Assembly: GCF_001311885.1 (NCBI RefSeq)
Contig: NZ_BBCE01000001.1
Coordinates: 156,487 to 220,486, forward strand
Length of the DNA: 64,000 bases
Reading direction: 5' to 3'
Source of the DNA: Syntrophomonas palmitatica JCM 14374
Lineage (GTDB): Bacteria > Bacillota > Syntrophomonadia > Syntrophomonadales > Syntrophomonadaceae
Notes under the pieces: model-generated
Database searches by the model: none
Seen by the model: only the letters and a program-made list of their open reading frames with translations
Told to the model about the DNA's origin: nothing
Part shown: piece after piece, positions 38,240-46,588 of the stretch
How the letters are laid out: each line of letters begins with the position of its first letter
Position numbering within the stretch: the first letter of the stretch is position 1
Position numbers and translations under genes: made by a program

Positions 38240-39178
38240 CTAAATTGTAATCTTGGCCCGTTCCCGCATAAATGCGATTTCGCGATCGATATCACCCTGG
38301 ATCTCAGCCATGCGCTCCGCGGCGTCAGGGCCTTTAAGCAGGCGGCTGAAACGCCCCTGTTTCATAAGGTATTCGTTCACCGGTTCAGCCTCTTTTTTAC
38401 CGCTGATGATATGCGAGGTGGGGTTATTAAAGCTGATCTTGCCATTTTCCGCTTCCCATAACAACCAAGCGCCGCTGCGCACAGCCATACGGCTCATCTG
38501 CACGGTTTCAGGCATATCGAACTGCCAGCCCAAATAGCAGGGGGCGAGAATTTCGATGTATTTCATGCCCCGAATGCTTTTGGCTTTTACCACCTTGTCG
38601 TACAGGTCGCCGGGGTAAGCCACGGTGGCTGTAGCTACATAGGGAATATTATGCTCCAGCATCAGCCGGGCCATGTTTTTCTTGGGCTGGCGCTTGCCGG
38701 TAGGGGTGGTGGTAGTCCACGTGCCGCGCGGGGTGGCTCCGCTGCGCTGCACGCCGGTGTTGCTGTAAGCTTCATTGTTATAGCAAAAATGAATAATATT
38801 TTCGTTGCGTTCGGCAGCGGCAGAAAGTGCCTGAAAACCGATGTCATAAGTACCCCCATCACCCACCCAGCTAAACACCGTGGGTACCTCGCCCTGCAGA
38901 CGGCCCTTCTCCTTCATTATTTCCACCGCGTGGATAATACCAGAAGCCGATGAGCCAGCCGAAGCAAAGGTTATATTAATACAGGGCCAGTTGTAGCCCA
39001 GCCGTGGGGTCATGCCCATACTGGCTACGGCGCAGGCAGGGGTCAGAAGCATAATGGCGTTTGGTCCCAAAGCCTTGCCCACGATACGCAGGGCCATAGT
39101 GGCAGGACAACCGCCGCAGGCTCCATTGCCGCTTAAAACCTGCTCATTATCCGGTAACTGTTTAATACTGGTAGTCAT
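38240..39178 (-). CDS. porB: 2-Oxoacid:ferredoxin oxidoreductase, beta subunit (TPP-binding)
   Basis: 312 aa. Oxidatively decarboxylates a 2-oxoacid to acyl-CoA with ferredoxin, or the reverse. GNGACGGCPATMALR carries Fe-S Cys residues, VGDGGTYDIGFQAL ... YNNEAYSNTGVQRSGATP is the TPP-binding GDG...NN motif. Size and motifs fit pyruvate (PorB) and 2-oxoisovalerate (VorB) enzymes; the two cannot be separated by eye. Last gene of a gamma-delta-alpha-beta operon under a T-box; that context favours a branched-chain 2-oxoacid. Confidence 0.88.
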   Translation of the reverse strand: MTTSIKQLPDNEQVLSGNGACGGCPATMALRIVGKALGPNAIMLLTPACAVASMGMTPRLGYNWPCINITFASAGSSASGIIHAVEIMKEKGRLQGEVPTVFSWVGDGGTYDIGFQALSAAAERNENIIHFCYNNEAYSNTGVQRSGATPRGTWTTTTPTGKRQPKKNMARLMLEHNIPYVATATVAYPGDLYDKVVKAKSIRGMKYIEILAPCYLGWQFDMPETVQMSRMAVRSGAWLLWEAENGKISFNNPTSHIISGKKEAEPVNEYLMKQGRFSRLLKGPDAAERMAEIQGDIDREIAFMRERAKITI

Positions 39179-39210
39179 ATCTATCCATTCCTTTCACGGT
39201 CTATGCCTTA

Positions 39211-40341
39211 TTATTCTTCCATCATGGCACGAATCTCGGCGGCCATGAAACGGCGGGTCAAATCGATACCGCCTATGCCCATTACCCGGTTTTTGACTGT
39301 AACATCATTGCGTCGTCCAAAGAGTACGCTTTTCAATTCGGATGCCAAAATTCCTCCGGGATGGCCGAAGTTATAGTTGCGATCCAAGACCATCACCTGC
39401 GCATTTTTCGGTAAAGCATTAATTATATCCTCGGTCGGGAAAGGCAGATACAGCCTTGGTCTGAGCAGCCCCGCCTTAATACCCTGCTCCCGCAGGATAT
39501 CAATGGAAAGTTTTAATTCTGCCGCCATACTGTTGACCGCAAAGGCTACCACTTCAGCGTCTTCCAGCCGATAGGTGTCAATAGTGTCACCATCCCACAT
39601 ACCGGTGATATCCTTGTATTCCTGGGCTGCCTGTTTGACCAGCGGGATAGCCGCCATAATATCATCGGACAGCATCTGGCGGAAAGGTGCGTATTCAGCC
39701 GCCATGGTCACATTGCTGAATGAAGAAGGGTTAGCCGGGTCAAGCCGCCATTCCGGTTCATACGAAGGCAGGAAACGGTCAATATCCTCCTGCGGCGGAA
39801 GGGTAAGGGGCATAAGGCAGTGAGAAATCGCAAACCCGTCAAAGTTAACCATGACCGGGATATTAATCTGTTCGGCTACTCGGAAAGCCTGCAAAATCGT
39901 ATTGAATACCTCCTGGTTAGAGGAACAGTGATATTGAATCCAGCCGGTATCGCGCTGGGCAAATGAATCCTGATGATCGGCCCACAGCGTCCAAGGGGCA
40001 AATATCCCGCGGTTGACATTGCACATGACGACTGGCAGACGTCCGCCGGAAGCCATATGTAGAACTTCATGCATATACAGCAGGCCGTTGGCCGAGGTGG
40101 CTGTGAAAACCCTTGCGCCAGCAGCTGACGCGGCCACGGCAGCTGCCAGAACGCTGTGTTCGCCTTCCACCGGAATGAAGCGGGCGTCTATCTCTCCTTT
40201 TTCAGCCATGTCGGCCATGTATTCCATTATGGCGGTCTGAGGAGTGATGGGGTAGCCTGGCACAACGTCCACGCGGGCGTATTTTACAGCTAGAGCGGCG
40301 GCATTGGCGCCGGTAGCCATTATAACTTGTGCTGCTTTCAT
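39211..40341 (-). CDS. porA: 2-Oxoacid:ferredoxin oxidoreductase, alpha subunit
   Basis: 376 aa from the ATG at 40341 (KAAQVIMATGANAAALAVKY), which has AGGAGGAGT upstream; a longer frame from 40428 would overlap porD and is rejected. VVPGYPITPQTAIMEYMAD is the conserved pyrimidine-domain motif, then VEGEHSVLAAAVAASAAGARVFTATSANGL and DRNYNFGHPGG. Forms the TPP active site with the beta subunit. Product and substrate as for porB. Confidence 0.9.
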   Translation of the reverse strand: MKAAQVIMATGANAAALAVKYARVDVVPGYPITPQTAIMEYMADMAEKGEIDARFIPVEGEHSVLAAAVAASAAGARVFTATSANGLLYMHEVLHMASGGRLPVVMCNVNRGIFAPWTLWADHQDSFAQRDTGWIQYHCSSNQEVFNTILQAFRVAEQINIPVMVNFDGFAISHCLMPLTLPPQEDIDRFLPSYEPEWRLDPANPSSFSNVTMAAEYAPFRQMLSDDIMAAIPLVKQAAQEYKDITGMWDGDTIDTYRLEDAEVVAFAVNSMAAELKLSIDILREQGIKAGLLRPRLYLPFPTEDIINALPKNAQVMVLDRNYNFGHPGGILASELKSVLFGRRNDVTVKNRVMGIGGIDLTRRFMAAEIRAMMEE

Positions 40342-40345
40342 AGGC

Positions 40346-40603
40346 CTACTCCTCCTTTTCCATGCTGATTGCACCGGTGGGACATTCCTTGGCGCATACG
40401 CCGCATCCCTTGCAGTAGCGGTAATCAATGGTTATTTCGTGGCGATCTATTACCGCTTCCGGGCAGTATACCCAGCAAAATTGGCATTTGGTGCATATCT
40501 GATCGTTAACAACCGGACGGTGTACCCGCCAGGAACCGGTGTCGCCGCCGGCTCCCATCATCGGCCAAGAAATGGGCCGGTAGGCTTTTGTAACTGATTT
40601 CAT
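40346..40603 (-). CDS. porD: 2-Oxoacid:ferredoxin oxidoreductase, delta (ferredoxin-like) subunit
   Basis: 85 aa from the ATG at 40603 (KSVTKAYRPISWPMMG), with AAAGGA upstream; an in-frame ATG at 40621 is less likely. Two 4Fe-4S motifs: ICTKCQFCWVYCPEA and YCKGCGVCAKECPTGAI. Carries electrons from the TPP site to external ferredoxin. Stop is 4 nt before porA. Confidence 0.93.
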   Translation of the reverse strand: MKSVTKAYRPISWPMMGAGGDTGSWRVHRPVVNDQICTKCQFCWVYCPEAVIDRHEITIDYRYCKGCGVCAKECPTGAISMEKEE

Positions 40604-40644
40604 TATTTCCATTCCTTTCACTTATCCAAATATAAAACGGACCG

Positions 40645-41187
40645 CTATGCGTTAACCTGTTTAACACTGTTATAAGCCTTGGCAGCCGGCCCCAGATTGC
40701 GTTCGCCGCTTTTGCCCGGCCATTTGTTCATAATGGTTTGTTCCATAATATTTTGCGGGATACTCAACACCCGGCATACCGCGCCAAACAAGGGAATATT
40801 GATCAGGGGACCGTCGGCGGAAAATAATCCGGCTTCGCGGGCAATACCTTCAGCATCTACCTGCCAGGTAGGGTGCTTATCCACAGCCACCGCCTGGGGA
40901 GCATTGATGATTACGGTGCCAGACTCAATAATACCTTCGCCAACCGCAGCTTCAGTAAGTTTGTCACTCATTACTACCACATAATCCGGCAGTTCACATT
41001 GGCTGTGCGCATGGATAGTGGTGGGGGATATGCGCACTGCTGCCCGTACCGGCGCTCCGCGGCGTTCTACCCCGAAGAAAGGCAGGGCCTGTCCCTGTTC
41101 ACCGTTTTCCAGTGCCGCCTGCGCCAACAAATGGGCCAGTGTAACAGAACCCTGCCCCCCAAACCCGTTGATTCGTAATTCTAACAT
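40645..41187 (-). CDS. porG: 2-Oxoacid:ferredoxin oxidoreductase, gamma subunit
   Basis: 180 aa from the ATG at 41187 (LELRINGFGGQGSVTLAHLL), with GGAGGAGAAAC upstream. GFGGQG, PFFGVERRGAPVRAAVRIS and VVVMSDKL are the family marks. First gene of the operon; only about 20 nt separate it from the T-box terminator. Confidence 0.93.
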   Translation of the reverse strand: MLELRINGFGGQGSVTLAHLLAQAALENGEQGQALPFFGVERRGAPVRAAVRISPTTIHAHSQCELPDYVVVMSDKLTEAAVGEGIIESGTVIINAPQAVAVDKHPTWQVDAEGIAREAGLFSADGPLINIPLFGAVCRVLSIPQNIMEQTIMNKWPGKSGERNLGPAAKAYNSVKQVNA

Positions 41188-41205
41188 GATGTTTCTCCTC
41201 CTTGA

Positions 41206-41500
41206 CAAAAAAATAAACCCCTCGCCCAGAACTCTGAGACGAAGGGTTTAACTCCGCGGTACCACTCAAATTAACGGCCCATGCCGTTCACTCCATCAGG
41301 ATGCGGGATCAATTGATCCGATATCCCCTTCCTTTTAACGGCGAAAGTACCGTCCGAGCTACTTTCTGAAATGATTTCGGTCGGCAACTCCAGGGTGAGT
41401 TCTGCTTGCCTCTTCGACCGCCTCACACCAAACAGCGGTTCTCTACAGCCCAAGGATCAGCCTACTATTCCCTTTCATCGTCATTTTGCATATTGCATTT
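41206..41500 (-). promoter_or_regulatory. T-box leader (tRNA-sensing riboswitch), probable Leu specifier CUC
   Basis: Minus-strand leader of about 280 nt. The T-box sequence GAGTGGTACCGCGGAG is at about 41258-41273, followed by the terminator AAACCCTTCGTC ... GGCGAGGGGTTT-ATTTTTTT (41206-41251). Stem I carries AGAGAACCGC, TTTGGTGTGAGG and, on its 3' side, GAACTCACCCTGGAGTTGC. In the position after GAA the triplet is CTC (41397-41399), a Leu codon. The T-box bulge reads UGGU, which pairs with a tRNA discriminator A, as tRNA-Leu has; the shifted reading UCA (Ser) would need UGGC. Uncharged tRNA-Leu is thus predicted to switch on the por operon. Confidence 0.9.
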
Positions 41501-41529
41501 ATTATACTGACACGCTATTTTTCTGTCAA
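41501..41529 (-). promoter_or_regulatory. Consensus promoter of the T-box/por operon
   Basis: TTGACA (41524-41529), 17-nt spacer, TATAAT (41501-41506) on the minus strand: a perfect SigA-type match, about 7 nt before the leader start. Confidence 0.92.
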
Positions 41530-41632
41530 CATTTCCTGTAAGATTAAGGCTTCGGCCACCTTCAAGCGGGTAAATGAAAAGCATTGAGTCTCTTACATTT
41601 TCTGTCTCACATCACACGTTACATTTTACTTC

Positions 41633-42744
41633 TTACGGAATCATTCCCATAGCCCGATAAGTAGCTTCATCCATTTCGCCGGTGGCAGGCAGGTCGTGCC
41701 AGACCTGATAGTATTTCACCGCCAGTTCAGTCATGTTTCCGTATCTCCCGTCGGCTCGATCCATAACGATTCCCAATTCTTTTAAACGGCTTTGCACGTA
41801 TACTACCCGCTGTCCGCTCATACCTTTTTTGATTTTAACCGGTTTGAGATTGGGAGAAAACATTTTGCCGTTATTAACAATACGCACGGTCGTTCCCCAT
41901 GGTACCAAGGGATACAGTTCTTCCACCTGACGGTTAAACATGCGGATGCAGCCGTGAGAAGCATAACTTCCTATAGAATAAGGCTTGTTAGTGCCATGTA
42001 TGCCGAAAATTCCCCAGGGAACATTCAACCCCATCCAGCGGGTACCAAAACCGTTGCCCCAGTTCACACATTTTTGCGCCACTTTCCATTCTCCCAGGGG
42101 TGTAGGGGTTTCACTTTTCCCTACGCTACCGGGTATTCTTTCACAACCTTATTGTTTTCATCATAAAGGGTTAACTTGCGCGTAGCCACATCTATCACAA
42201 TCAACATACGCGCCTCTTTCTCCTGCCCTTTATCGCTGATACAGGCTTCTGCCTCCGGAGAAAACATCAGAGCCTTCCATACCGGTTCAGAGACTATACC
42301 ATCATCTTTAAGCCCATGAGCGATCTGGAAAAGACGCACTGTTTGGGCTGTCGCGGGTGAATATACCCCATCAGGTATGATGTCATAACCCAATTCCCGC
42401 AGACGGGCCTGCACCATCCAGACTGATTCCCCCTGTATACAGGGATCAGTCAGGTAAAGGGCCGGAAAATCCGTTCGATCCACACGTGGTGCTTCCTTAA
42501 CTCCTGTCGGTTGTTTTGGCTTAACCTGGCGGGAAACAACATCCTTGACTGAATTTTTTTCATTATCCTGGTTCTTGCATGGCGGACATTTTTGCTCACA
42601 ATTTGTTTTTTGCGGGCAGGAGCAGTTTGGCTTATTTTTTTCATTTACTGCCGCACCCGTAAAATTGCCCTGAAAAGAAAATATAAATGCCATTATCATA
42701 ATACAGCTGGTGAAGACCAGCAGATTACGCCGTTTTTTATACAT
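41633..42744 (-). CDS. L,D-transpeptidase (YkuD) flanked by two peptidoglycan-binding domains, frame interrupted near 42122
   Basis: 370 aa after restoring one base in GTAGCGTAGGG (VKEYPVAVGKSETPTPLGEW). Starts at the ATG at 42744 (YKKRRNLLVF) with GGAGG; a hydrophobic helix follows (signal or anchor). A Cys-rich linker (CSCPQKTNCEQKCPPC) is unusual. PG-binding domain 1 (about 95-155: VWMVQARLRELGYD), YkuD domain (about 175-290) with HGTNKPYSIGSYASHGCIRM (catalytic His and Cys) and PG-binding domain 2 (VVYVQSRLKELGIV). Acts outside the membrane, forming 3-3 crosslinks or anchoring proteins. Divergent from the MarR gene. Confidence 0.9.
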
Positions 42745-42829
42745 TCCCAAACCTCCGCTAATATTATTAGTCCTAGTATGAGAACCGGGAGTTAAATTCA
42801 TTCAGGTTATGACCACCAAAAACACTTGT

Positions 42830-42858
42830 TTGCCGTCCCCTATATAAATTGATAAAAT
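42830..42858 (+). promoter_or_regulatory. Promoter of the MarR-family gene
   Basis: TTGCCG (42830-42835), 17-nt spacer, TAAAAT (42853-42858), 52 nt before the start codon. Confidence 0.55.
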
Positions 42859-42910
42859 AAAAAGTGAACAAATTCCGATAATTTATTACCTCTGCAGGGA
42901 GTGAACCAGC

Positions 42911-43327
42911 TTGGAACTGGATCAATGCTTAAATTTTGTCTTAACCAAAGCGCAGCAATCCATACATCAGCTTTTCAAAGCGCAATTAGCGCCTTTTGGG
43001 GTAACTCCCGGGCAGTATGCCGTACTTAAGTGCCTCTGGGACGAGGATGGTAAAACCGCCAAACAAATAGCCGAATTGCTTTTTCTGGATGGCTCCACCA
43101 TAACCGGCATCCTGGACCGTATTGAGCAAAAAGGCTTTATAGTAAAACAGGTCGATCCCCGCGACCGCCGCGCCATACGTGTAATGCTGACCGAATCCGG
43201 CCGCAATTTAGAAGAACCATTAACCCAGGCTATAATTGAAGCCAATCAGAAGGCCCTCGCTAATTTTTCCGATATTGAAGGAGAATCACTCAAAAACCTT
43301 CTGCACAAACTAAACCCGGGGTCGTAA
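42911..43327 (+). CDS. MarR-family transcriptional regulator
   Basis: 138 aa, TTG start with GGGAG 9 nt upstream. Winged-helix: FGVTPGQYAVLKCLWDEDGKTAKQIAELLFLDGSTITGILDRIEQKGFI, wing KQVDPRDRRAIRVMLTE, dimerisation helices at both ends. It precedes the acyl-CoA dehydrogenase-etfBA genes, same direction, and could regulate them in response to an acyl or aromatic ligand; this is context inference. Confidence 0.9.
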   Translation: MELDQCLNFVLTKAQQSIHQLFKAQLAPFGVTPGQYAVLKCLWDEDGKTAKQIAELLFLDGSTITGILDRIEQKGFIVKQVDPRDRRAIRVMLTESGRNLEEPLTQAIIEANQKALANFSDIEGESLKNLLHKLNPGS

Positions 43328-43417
43328 ATACGGGTTCCAGAATAATGACTCAAGCTGACTCCGGCTTTTATCTCTAAAATATCTGTTCGGTATATTAGTT
43401 GGTATACAAATTAATTG

Positions 43418-43446
43418 TTGACAAAGTATTTTTTCTTGCCTTAAAA
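43418..43446 (+). promoter_or_regulatory. Promoter of the acyl-CoA dehydrogenase gene
   Basis: TTGACA (43418-43423), 17-nt spacer, TTAAAA (43441-43446). An imperfect palindromic stretch TAGTTGGTATACAAATTA just upstream could be an operator. Confidence 0.55.
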
Positions 43447-43479
43447 TTCAAAGCAAGAATGATAAAGGAGCGTGGGACA

Positions 43480-44619
43480 ATGGATTTTAAACTAAGTGAA
43501 GAGCAAGAACTGGTTCGCCAGAATATGCGGGAATTTGCCATGAAGTATGTAGATCCCATTGCCGCTGAGATTGATGAGAACAGTCGTTTTCCGGCTGAGG
43601 TAGTAGCAAAACTGGGTGAAATGGGCTACATGGGCATGCCTTACCCGGTGGAATTCGGAGGCAGCGGAACCGATTACGTTACCTATGCCCTGGCTGTTGA
43701 AGAACTTTCCAAATCGTGTGCCGCTACTGGTTTTACCATGTCGGTGCATACCAGCCTGGCACTGGGTCCAATCAATAATTTCGGCAACGAGGAACAAAAG
43801 AAGAAATTCCTGACTCCCTTATGCCAGGGTAAACATCTGGGTGCGTTCGCTCTGACCGAACCCGGCGCCGGTACTGATGTGGGAGCAGCAACTACCACTG
43901 CGGTTTTGGATGGTGACGAATATGTTTTAAACGGCACCAAAACCTTCACCTCTAACGGGCCAGTGGCTGACACGTTTGTTACCTTCGCTTGGACTGATAA
44001 ATCAGCCGGTTCCAAAGGCATGAGCGCCTTTATCGTCCCCAAGGATGCCCCGGGGCTGCGGGTGGGCGAGCATTTCATGAAAATGGGCATCCGCGCTTCC
44101 CAGACCTCCGAGATTATTTTTAAGGACTGCCGCATCCCGAAAGCCAACCTCCTCGGCGAAGAAGGACAGGGCTTGAAGATTGCCATGAACTGCTTCGACC
44201 ACGGGCGCATCGGCATAGCGGCTCAAGCTGTCGGTATTGCCCAGGCCGCCCTGGAAGAATCCATCCGGTACGCCAAGGAACGGGTCCAGTTCGGTAAACC
44301 GATCGCTAAAAACCAGGCTGTTCAATGGTGGATTGCCGATATGGCCACCGACATCACCTGCGCGCGTTTCCTGTACATGCAGGCTGCCTGGCTCAAAGAC
44401 CAGGGACTGCCGTTTACCAAAGAAGCTTCCATGGCCAAGGTGTTTGCGGCGGAAATGTGCATGAAACACACTATCAAGGCTGTACAGATCCATGGCGGTT
44501 ATGGTTATATCAAAGGCCAAAAGGTAGAACGCCTGATGCGCGATGCCAAAATAACCGAAATATATGAAGGCACTTCCGAAGCCCAGAGGATGGTAATCGC
44601 GAATAACCTATTGAGATAG
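43480..44619 (+). CDS. Acyl-CoA dehydrogenase (short-chain, butyryl-CoA type)
   Basis: 379 aa. FAD enzyme oxidising acyl-CoA to 2-enoyl-CoA, or reducing in the other direction. FAFTLTEPGAGTD-type loop (here AFALTEPGAGTDVGAA), TFTSNGPVADTFVTFA, IRASQTSEIIFKDCRIP, VQIHGGYGYIKGQKVER and the catalytic Glu in EIYEGTSEAQRMVIA (about residue 362). The ATG at 43480 (DFKLSEEQELVRQNM) is standard; upstream in-frame starts are rejected. Followed by etfB-etfA, its electron acceptor. Butyryl-CoA is the likeliest substrate. Confidence 0.93.
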   Translation: MDFKLSEEQELVRQNMREFAMKYVDPIAAEIDENSRFPAEVVAKLGEMGYMGMPYPVEFGGSGTDYVTYALAVEELSKSCAATGFTMSVHTSLALGPINNFGNEEQKKKFLTPLCQGKHLGAFALTEPGAGTDVGAATTTAVLDGDEYVLNGTKTFTSNGPVADTFVTFAWTDKSAGSKGMSAFIVPKDAPGLRVGEHFMKMGIRASQTSEIIFKDCRIPKANLLGEEGQGLKIAMNCFDHGRIGIAAQAVGIAQAALEESIRYAKERVQFGKPIAKNQAVQWWIADMATDITCARFLYMQAAWLKDQGLPFTKEASMAKVFAAEMCMKHTIKAVQIHGGYGYIKGQKVERLMRDAKITEIYEGTSEAQRMVIANNLLR

Positions 44620-44623
44620 GGTG

Positions 44624-44668
44624 ATTAACCACAGATGAACACAGGTTTTTCACAGATACACACAGATG
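44624..44668. repeat. Best-preserved copy of dispersed CACAGAT-type intergenic repeat
   Basis: ATTAACCACAGATGAACACAG followed by TTTTTCACAGATACACACAGATGG. It occupies the 175-nt acd-etfB spacer; related words occur at 6794, 8751 and 29539. A further TTCAGCGTTCTCAGCGTC at 44751-44770 may belong to it. Confidence 0.55.
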
Positions 44669-44794
44669 GTTTCTTTTTAAACATCAATTTGCCGAATGGC
44701 TTAACTGCAAAAGAAAACCAATAAAAATGATCAGGTTCAATTGTATTTAATTCAGCGTTCTCAGCGTCTATTTTAAATAAACAGGGGTGATTCT

Positions 44795-45555
44795 GTGCTG
44801 AGGATTTTAAGTTTGTTCAAATGGGTAGCAGATGAGGCTTATGTTAAAGCCAGCACCTCCGGAGAACTTGACCTGTCCTTTGCCGAATATAAAATCAGTG
44901 ACTATGATAAAAACGCCATTGAGGAAGCGGTACTTTTGGCGGAAAAATATGGCGGCACTGTGGCTGTGGCTACTGTGGGCCTGCCCGAAGACACTAAAAG
45001 TATTAAGGATGCCCTTTCCCGCGGACCGGAAAAAGCTTATTTCATAAATGATGCTGATTTTTCCGGCCTGGAACCTTCCCAGACCGCTTCACTCCTGCAC
45101 AGGCCATTTCCGGCCGGATTGAGTACGACCTAATCATCTGCGGGGAAGGTTCCGCCGACCTTTATGCCCAGCAAGTAGGCCCGCGCCTGGCGGATAAATT
45201 GGGGATTCCCTGTATTTGTTATGTGCAAAAGATTGAGATACAAGGCAATACGGTAGTAGCTGAACGGAAAACAGATGAAGGAGCGGAACTGGTATCCTGT
45301 CCCCTGCCGTTGCTGGTATCCGTAGTTCCTGACATTAATACCCCGCGCATACCGGGATTGCGTGATACCCTGGCCGCCGGCAAAAAACCAGTGGTTTATA
45401 TTGAAAAGAGTGAACTTAATGGTGATTACTCCCCACGCCTGCAGACTATCAACGCCAGGGCATCCAGCATAAGGCGCAATGTGCGCAAGTTCAGTCCTGA
45501 CCTCTCAGGCATTAAAGAATTCGTTGCTGAGATGAAAAAACTGGGAATTGTATAG
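44795..45555 (+). CDS. etfB: Electron transfer flavoprotein beta subunit, frame interrupted near 45100
   Basis: 253 aa after restoring one base in CTCCTGCACAGGCC (SLLAQAISGRIEYDLIICGEGSAD). N-terminal RILSLFKWVADEAYV and ISDYDKNAIEEAVLLAEKYGGTVAVATVG, then QQVGPRLADKLGIPCICYVQKIE and PLPLLVSVVPDINTPRIPGL are ETF-beta segments. Accepts electrons from the acyl-CoA dehydrogenase. The N-terminus (FKWVADE in place of IKQVPDT) is divergent. GTG start at 44795, AGGGGTG upstream. Confidence 0.9.
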
Positions 45556-45567
45556 GGGGGTGTGACT

Positions 45568-46518
45568 GTGGCAGGTATATGGATTCTGGCAGATAATCTT
45601 ACAAACAGCCAGGAATTATTATTTGCGGGGAAATTGCTGGCGGAAAAAATAAAGCATCCTCTGGCCGCTTTTTCCTGGCAGGAGGAAAATAACCAGGCTA
45701 TGATTGATTGCGGCGCTGATGAGGTCCTGTGCCTCCCGCCCCTGGGAGAAGGAGAATCCCTGGATGCTTATATTCAACCCATAATCGATTATGCCTTGCA
45801 GGACAAACCGGAAGTTATATTGGTAGCAGCCCGGCTGCAGTTAAAAGTGCTGGCGGCCCGTATCGCCAGCCGGTTGGATACGGGTTTGATAAGCGACTGC
45901 CACCGTTTGCAATGGAATTCTGAATTAAACTGCCTGGAGGGCCAGAGGTCCATTTTGGGCGGCAGCGGCGTTGAAACCGTCTGCTGTCCAAATAAACCAT
46001 CCATGGCTACCATTGCGCTGCATGCCTTTGAGAAAGCGTCCCCGCAGCCTGGCCGGGAAGGCAAAGTAACCAGGCTCTCTTCCTCCGGGACATCTCCCGT
46101 AAAGATACTGGAAAAGCGCGCCAAAGCCAAAGAGGGCAGCGATATAGGCGGCGCGCAGCGGATAGTGTGCGTGGGACGCGGGTTTGAAAAAGAAGCAGAC
46201 CTGGCTATGGCCAGGGAACTGGCTGAGCTATTAGGAGCTGAACTGGCTTGCACCAGACCCATTTCACAGGAAATGCACTGGATGTCGGAAGACAGATGTA
46301 TCGGCCTTTCAGCCCGGCAGGTAAAACCCGATTTCTATATAGGCCTTGGAATTTCAGGGCAAATACAGCACCTGACCGGGCTGCGTGATGCCAGGACCAT
46401 ATGCGCCATAAATAATGACGAGTCGGCGCCTATATTTGGTGCTGCCGACTACGGAATCGAGGGCGATCTTTATGAAGTGCTGCCGTTAATGATTGCCGAG
46501 CTTAAAAGTCGTTCATAG
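45568..46518 (+). CDS. etfA: Electron transfer flavoprotein alpha subunit (FixB-like)
   Basis: 316 aa from the GTG at 45568, 7 nt behind GGGGGG (an in-frame GTG at 45562 is possible). N-terminal AGIWILADNLTNSQELLFAG, central AARIASRLDTGLISDCHRL; the FAD domain has RIVCVGRGFEKEADLAMARELAELLGAELACTRPI, LGISGQIQHLTGLRDARTICAINND and APIFGAADYGIEGDLYEVLP. It forms the ETF dimer with EtfB; quinone or ferredoxin coupling (confurcation) cannot be read from here. Confidence 0.93.
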   Translation: MAGIWILADNLTNSQELLFAGKLLAEKIKHPLAAFSWQEENNQAMIDCGADEVLCLPPLGEGESLDAYIQPIIDYALQDKPEVILVAARLQLKVLAARIASRLDTGLISDCHRLQWNSELNCLEGQRSILGGSGVETVCCPNKPSMATIALHAFEKASPQPGREGKVTRLSSSGTSPVKILEKRAKAKEGSDIGGAQRIVCVGRGFEKEADLAMARELAELLGAELACTRPISQEMHWMSEDRCIGLSARQVKPDFYIGLGISGQIQHLTGLRDARTICAINNDESAPIFGAADYGIEGDLYEVLPLMIAELKSRS

Positions 46519-46546
46519 ATATCAGTTTGCGTAGGATATTCATAGC

Positions 46547-46580
46547 AAAACAGCCCTCCCTTATGATAGAGGGCTGTTTT
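46547..46580. terminator. Bidirectional terminator between etfA and the NlpC/P60 gene
   Basis: AAAACAGCCCTC-CCTTATGATA-GAGGGCTGTTTT, 12-bp perfect stem, with A/T tracts on both sides. Serves both convergent genes. Confidence 0.85.
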
Positions 46581-46588
46581 GCATTTGT

